From: Chrysomallon squamiferum
Lineage: Eukaryota > Mollusca > Gastropoda > Neomphalida > Peltospiridae
Assembly: GCA_012295275.1 (NCBI GenBank)
Contig: CM022675.1
Location: forward strand, 16,814,189-16,878,188
Length of the DNA: 64,000 bases
Direction: 5' to 3'
Part shown: positions 61,101 to 64,000 of the stretch, piece by piece
Numbering within the stretch: the stretch's first letter is position 1
Layout of the letters: each line of letters opens with the position of its first letter
The notes under the pieces: generated by a model
What the model saw: the letters and a program-made list of their open reading frames with translations, nothing else
Databases searched by the model: none
Told to the model about the DNA's origin: nothing
Program-made: the position numbers and the translations under genes

Positions 61101-63585
61101 TATCGCTTTTACTGTGCCAAACAGAATGGCTATGTACATTCCAACAGTGTTCATTATTTCATGGGTAATGAGTTTAAAAAAAAATAGATATGTTGTACAA
61201 ATGCAACTAACTATTCAATCAGTGTAAACACAGGGTTATTGCATAATTGAAGACTTCCATGCAAGAATCTGGTAACTGGATTATGACAAACACTGAAAAT
61301 ATGACAATATTTATAACAACTGATCTTTATAAAAATTACTTTTATTTATGATCAGCAAACATATATTAATGAATATTTGTAAATATTTACCTGTGTGTAG
61401 AGATTATTTCAGCAAAAATGTAATTAAATGGGGATAGTAACAACAGGTTAATAGACGATCTCCTTGCTTTAAATCAATGAGATGATAGCTATTAGAAGAA
61501 ATATACATGGTTTCTCAGCTTGAATCATAATAAATAATAATTACATAAAGTATATTATAATAATGTTAACAAATATTTATTTCTGTACAAATAAATATTT
61601 GTATGCACTTTTAATACAACTATTTGTTGTATTATTTTTGTATAGATTATATATATTATCATTATGCCAAGAATCTGAGTTCTAAAAAGAACAAAAAAAT
61701 ATACTGCACAATCAAACCTGAATGACACAATTAACAGTTCCATTTTTTGTCTCTTATTTATGTCACAGAATCAGAATCTATTGAATAGAAAATAAAGTAA
61801 TTTTAATCATTTTTGTTACAGGTTGATATTTTCTTAAGAAGAGCATTCTTCCTCTCTTTGGGGAAAATTCATTGTTTGGCATGTGCTGATCTGCTGAAGT
61901 ATGAAATTGATGAAAAAATAGAAAAGAAATTAAATGAATACACTGCTAAAGCAAATGGTATATATTTATTAGAACTAGTTGGTAATTGTTTAATTGTAAC
62001 ATAATTTTCAGGTACAAAAAGGCAGAATTCGAAACCAAATTAATCTTTGTTAATGGTATTTTTTTAAATTATTTATTTAAATTTTTTTTTGTGATGAACA
62101 GGGGAGGAACAAAAAAAGAAAATTAAACATTTCCTAATAACAAACATCCAAAAAAGTTGTAGTTGTTAAGTCAGCTTATTCAAAAAATTTCTCCAAATAA
62201 GGAGGAAAGATAGATTCAAAATATTTATTTAAAACTATTTTGGTTTTGAACTCCAGTGGAAGCCTTGATTATTGTAATTGTTGGACTATTTTTCAGCAGC
62301 TAAATTTGAAATACTGATATAGTGGATTTTCTGGTTGTTTTTTCCTCTGTACATTAATTTATGACATGTAAAAAAAACAAATCTAATAAATAAAGCAATA
62401 AGCACATATTTCAAATGTTAAAAGTTGAAAACATTTCATTAAGTCTAATTTAAATTTAATGTTGGATAACAATTTAAACTTTTAAAAATCATAAAAAATA
62501 AATATTTCATTTATTTGGAACAAAATTATTTATGTAAAAAAATTATTCATCTTTTTAAATGTTAGACTTGTCTGTTTCATTAATGGTTTAACCTGTTAGG
62601 ATAGGGCTGGGCAAGAAGCCCAGCCAGAGATAAACATGCACCCATAAATATCCAAGATCCAGAAGAGTATCCTCCCAACCAAGAGGAGAAGCTAACAAGC
62701 AATTAGTTTCTTAGATCCAGTTAATTGTTTTTATCATGTTTTTAGTAAAATGCATACTTCTGTTTATTTGATGTCATTGGCTGTTGATTTATATAAACTG
62801 ATTGAGATGCTGTTGTCAGAACAGAGGGAAACACCCAACTTGGTATGGAGCCTTTTGCTTGTTCATTTTAATGATTCAAACACAACCAACTACTTTTTGT
62901 TTTTTAATAATTTAATTCTGGGATTTTTGTTCCACTGTTATAGATGTCTTGCTCTGCTAATGGAGGAAAATGGACAAAAATAAATTTTGTTTTCAGACCT
63001 GTTATACAATGTTTGTTGTGTTTGTAGTGTTTGTAGTGTTTTGTAGCCTTGTTGGTCCCAATACTTTACAGACATTTCTGGTTTGAGTGGAAAGGTATGC
63101 TTCCATTTCTTGCTTATGGTGGGCTTCTTGCCCCACTCTGCCTAATATGTTTATCCATTTTATGCATCAGTTTTAGCAATCAAAGAAAATACTTGGCTTT
63201 TTCCATAAAAACAATAACTGATTCTACTGATCATGAAATTATATTTTTAATTTGTCATGCCCATAAGTTTCATAATTCAATGTTAGAAAATGTATTTTTT
63301 TCCAAAACCATTTTTGAAAATTATATATAATTAGTATGGCTCTATTTTTTAAAATCTTAATTTGTTTTACACTTATATTTCAGAAAAAGAAACTGATTAT
63401 AAGCTTGTAATTCTCTGCTCCTCAGAGAATGAATACCAAGCTCGTCTAGTTGCAGCCCTAGACTGCCACCGTCGCCAGCCTCCAATGATCAGAGTAACTG
63501 AAATAAAGAAGTACCTGACTGAACAGTTCACAGAAATCCATGTCAACAGCAACATGAAATCTGCTTCCCATATTGATTTCTCAAA
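37069..63585 (+). CDS. RNF213: RNF213-like giant AAA+ E3 ubiquitin ligase, N-terminal third (continues beyond window)
   Basis: 26 exons with GT-AG borders keep a single frame over 5090 nt (1696 codons plus 2 nt). RNF213 (about 5200 aa in human) is a cytosolic E3 ligase with an N-terminal arm and CBM20 domain, a dynein-like AAA+ core and a C-terminal RING/RZ module. It modifies bacterial LPS and coats lipid droplets. Here the CBM20 region, the stalk and the segment leading to AAA1 are present. The landmark FVDLAYISAGEGDIELQKV is very close to the vertebrate equivalent. The window ends just before the first Walker A. The start is the ATG at 37069: the same frame has a TGA upstream at about 36992, inside or beside the 5' UTR that follows the TTATTTAG acceptor at 36985. 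No nonsense or frameshift was found, so the gene looks functional. Introns run from about 80 bp to 2.2 kb and host transposon relics. The exact 5' end is uncertain. Confidence 0.93.
37165..37412 (+). repeat. 39-bp tandem repeat, about 6 copies, open reading frame
   Basis: The unit is TTTAGATAAATCAGAATGTG followed by TGAAATACACAGTCCAATG. The later copies are in frame as a 13-residue repeat (VQCLDKSECVKYT) and are followed by a strong donor, GTTGAG|GTAAGT at 37423. The array lies in the first intron of the RNF213-like gene. Confidence 0.9.
38030..38400 (+). repeat. T-rich tandem repeat, unit of about 27 bp
   Basis: Diverged copies of TTTAACTCTGTTTTCTGTATACTTGTA fill this intron segment between exons 2 and 3. 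The Leu/Phe-rich open frames are repeat artefacts. Confidence 0.85.
38996..42094 (+). CDS. RNF213-like exons 3-5: CBM20-type domain
   Basis: Exons 38996-39130, 41321-41520 and 41835-42094 (about residues 35-233). Features seen are VTFHVLIPNN at the start of the beta-sandwich, FQYKYGILKNG (the family has PYKYVI-NG) and VWHQYDGFLYLP (family DWHQYYDIVY). This is the carbohydrate-binding-module-20 fold region of RNF213, thought to recruit the ligase to glycan or lipid surfaces. The starch-binding capacity of this protein is unknown. Confidence 0.85.
39818..39871 (+). CDS. Possible 54-nt cassette exon of the RNF213-like gene
   Basis: Bounded by a TTCTGCAG acceptor and an AGTCA|GTAAAC donor. It enters and leaves in phase 2, exactly like the flanking exons, and so would insert 18 residues (DQNAKIEPEQDKADILSQ region) into CBM20 without shifting the frame. 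This may be alternative or constitutive. Confidence 0.45.
40500..41040 (-). mobile_element. Tc1-like transposase relic in RNF213 intron
   Basis: The minus-strand translation shows, in order and across several frameshifts, NWQSLLMKASSVCSELM (family: NWQ...DESRFCLFRADGR), then NIIGQLYVSDNLPLAVLPFL, then HHHNVRPYTD (family: DNARPH). This is the central catalytic stretch of Tc1/mariner transposases, with the DDE residues partly lost. Confidence 0.7.
42203..48871 (+). CDS. RNF213-like exons 6-14: helical N-terminal stalk, first half
   Basis: Exons 42203-42468, 43164-43382, 43688-43901, 44229-44305, 44577-44859, 45128-45226, 47432-47545, 48055-48205 and 48548-48871 (about residues 234-815). The predicted protein is alpha-helical with no known catalytic motif. 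The order and spacing of segments such as DHLLPRSIMALI, FGEDEQLLSSVISL and GWLMSKMLENNWP follow the vertebrate RNF213 arm. For the third exon the acceptor at 43687 was chosen because it keeps SVQFDSPVNKI; 43705 is an alternative. Confidence 0.85.
45640..46700 (-). mobile_element. Ty3/gypsy retrotransposon relic in RNF213 intron
   Basis: On the minus strand, reading down from about 46690, a degraded CCHC zinc knuckle (CYNKCGIKGHFKQ) is followed by a protease-region remnant. A reverse transcriptase fragment comes next: DYSQTINQHTKFDAYPLPRI, then FDLKSEYYPVPKQ and FQISFGLINNMAIF. The gag-protease-RT order fits Ty3/gypsy. Stops and frameshifts break it, and no LTRs or integrase were recognised. 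It sits in the intron of about 2.2 kb between 45226 and 47432. Confidence 0.8.
47895..48030. repeat. AAT/GAT simple repeat before exon 13
   Basis: Imperfect AAT, GAT and TTA triplets end about 25 bp before the acceptor of the 48055 exon. Confidence 0.8.
48262..48390. mobile_element. pogo/Tigger-like MITE fragment
   Basis: Contains GTACAGGTTGACATTCAAAA, TCCAGCAAACTCTGGATC and TGAGGAGTGCCAGATTTTTT, a terminal-repeat style common in invertebrate pogo/Tigger-like non-autonomous elements. Only one end is recognisable. Confidence 0.45.
48872..50922 (+). other. RNF213 intron with possible LTR-like insertion and triplet repeats
   Basis: 49360-49750 is less AT-rich than its surroundings and has phrases typical of a solo LTR or other element, but no protein remnant. 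About 49970-50120 is a mosaic of ATT and ATC triplets. No exon is recognised. Confidence 0.4.
50923..54462 (+). CDS. RNF213-like exons 15-18: stalk with the most conserved N-terminal block
   Basis: Exons 50923-51491, 51852-52005, 52461-52681 and 54316-54462 (about residues 816-1179). They contain CLVEKSGKAAHELLQIKE, LRESMKDGLKELKVFVDLAY, ISAGEGDIELQKVNC and LDWLKEVSQIHVSVSS followed by RGVYRIGNF. Each has a direct counterpart in vertebrate RNF213 in the same order. These blocks give the firmest identification. Confidence 0.93.
53380..53580. repeat. Possible SINE-like interspersed repeat
   Basis: The segment with CATCATTATAATCATCAGTG followed by CCCATTGTTGGGTGAAAGCC resembles widely dispersed invertebrate repeats carrying a TCATCATCATC - (C)CATTGTTGG - AAGGCCTC pattern. 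Identification is by resemblance only. Confidence 0.3.
54185..54290. repeat. AC microsatellite beside an exon acceptor
   Basis: Two AC runs separated by short interruptions end about 30 bp before the acceptor of the 54316 exon. Confidence 0.9.
54512..54808. mobile_element. pogo/Tigger-like MITE with inverted ends
   Basis: The left end AGGTTGAGGACTCC and the right end (inverted) CAGGTTGAGAATTCC are matching terminal repeats. The inner parts also pair (AAAATCT near the left, TCTGAAATCC near the right). It is about 297 bp with no coding capacity, in the intron after exon 18. Confidence 0.65.
55809..57959 (+). CDS. RNF213-like exons 19-21, including a UBA-like module
   Basis: Exons 55809-55976, 56288-56894 and 57842-57959 (about residues 1180-1477). 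The first part holds LIDLQSRLMLVAGRSEMG and VRLAKTYIKLVSDGCVLF, then LSLIKPDCSMADIQEAM, all aligned with vertebrate RNF213. A 30-residue charged linker follows, and then FIEELMEAGYSELLANAA, YKHLGN and VDVDDAIIWCLEHEG. This has the spacing of a ubiquitin-associated (UBA) three-helix domain: MEAGY loop, hydrophobic helix 2, N-V-D turn and A-I-x-W-C-L. An exon junction splits it at D-G|A. I recall no UBA in human RNF213 at this place. Confidence 0.8.
58895..63585 (+). CDS. RNF213-like exons 22-26: link to the AAA core
   Basis: Exons 58895-59034, 59757-59831, 60922-61028, 61822-61957 and 63384-63585 (about residues 1477-1696). Markers are SSSPNLIVVHRS, LPHSDEVLICTPKSTFDEV, FLRRAFFLSLGKIH followed by CLACADLLKYEID, and DYKLVILCSSENEYQ. 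In the family these lie immediately N-terminal to the first AAA module. The last exon ends at CAAA|GTGAGT in phase 2, so the gene continues to the right. Confidence 0.9.
61958..63383 (+). other. RNF213 intron, possible decayed inverted-end element
   Basis: GGGCAAGAAGCCC near 62610 and an inverted partner near 63120-63140 (GGGCTTCTTGCCCC), each with an AGG/GAG-rich flank, suggest terminal repeats of a decayed element of about 550 bp. The open frames inside have no recognisable family. Confidence 0.3.
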
Positions 63586-64000
63586 GTGAGTAATTAATCT
63601 AATTTAATATTTTCTACAATGGTAAATAATATTATACTCTGTGATATATTCTAGTCTGTGTTTTTGGTTTGGTTTCTTTGCTAGATGATCTTTGAAGCTT
63701 CATAAGCTATACATTTTTTATTATTCTTTATAAACACATCAGTTGTATAAATCATTTGGAGTACTTAGACTAGCTGGCACATGACAGTAATTATTGAAAG
63801 GTGTTCAGAGAAAAACAAAAAGAAATGTTTGTATGTTCAAGACATGTAGATCCTTACTTTTACTTGCCTGAATGGAAAAGTAAACTAAAATCTAATGAAA
63901 TTGACCAGATATTTAATAAAGTTTGATCAGACTTTTAATTTAATTGAAATGCTTCAGGGAGTTTTATTTTTATACAGTTTACAGGAATACTGTATGTTTG

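Noticed and set aside
62750-63330. Two open frames of 77 and 93 residues in the last visible RNF213 intron
   Set aside because: No family match, stops and AT-rich composition; more likely part of a decayed element or chance.

Overview
This is eukaryotic nuclear DNA from an animal: AT-rich, full of microsatellites, with genes split into many phase-consistent GT-AG exons under the standard code. Gene content (an SLC45 transporter, a lipid phosphate phosphatase, collagen-type prolyl 4-hydroxylase copies and an RNF213-type giant E3 ligase) and transposon content (Ty3/gypsy, Tc1-like, DIRS/Ngaro-like tyrosine-recombinase element, pogo/Tigger-like MITEs) suggest a lophotrochozoan, most likely a mollusc. 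That assignment is an inference.

Layout. 0.9-4.9 kb: the last two coding exons of an SLC45 sugar/proton symporter (+). 4.9-14.1 kb: gene-poor and repeat-rich (a TAC-rich compound satellite, a 14-bp minisatellite, long CT/GA/AC tracts), with one possible orphan exon near 12.1 kb. 14.2-18.2 kb: a complete six-exon phospholipid phosphatase gene (-), predicted 295 aa, with all three catalytic motifs. 18.6-19.3 kb: a tandem array with a unit of about 135 bp. 19.4-21.2 kb: an intact two-exon prolyl 4-hydroxylase alpha gene (-), predicted 514 aa. It is followed by two decaying copies of itself at 21.8-23.05 kb and 24.8-25.1 kb. 23.5-27.3 kb: relics of an RNF213 paralogue (-), with three recognisable exons (two carrying TGA stops where the family has Arg) and small extra copies of one exon. 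28.7-37 kb: mobile-element territory with a broken and apparently permuted tyrosine-recombinase retroelement, a 46-bp minisatellite, a MITE, a hairpin, a 1.9-kb inverted-repeat structure and a 29-bp minisatellite. 37.07-63.6 kb: the N-terminal third of an intact RNF213-like gene (+). It has 26 exons, 5090 nt of coding sequence open in one frame across every junction, and runs off the right edge before the AAA core. Its introns carry Tc1, gypsy and pogo/Tigger-like relics.

The genes do not form an operon or an obvious pathway. SLC45 acts in sugar/proton transport, PLPP in lipid phosphate dephosphorylation, P4HA in collagen hydroxylation in the ER, and RNF213 in ubiquitylation and cell-autonomous antimicrobial defence. 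The most interesting points are a UBA-like ubiquitin-binding module in the RNF213 N-terminal arm, a degraded RNF213 paralogue on the opposite strand, and staged decay of tandem P4HA copies. All exon boundaries were read by eye from splice signals and reading phase.
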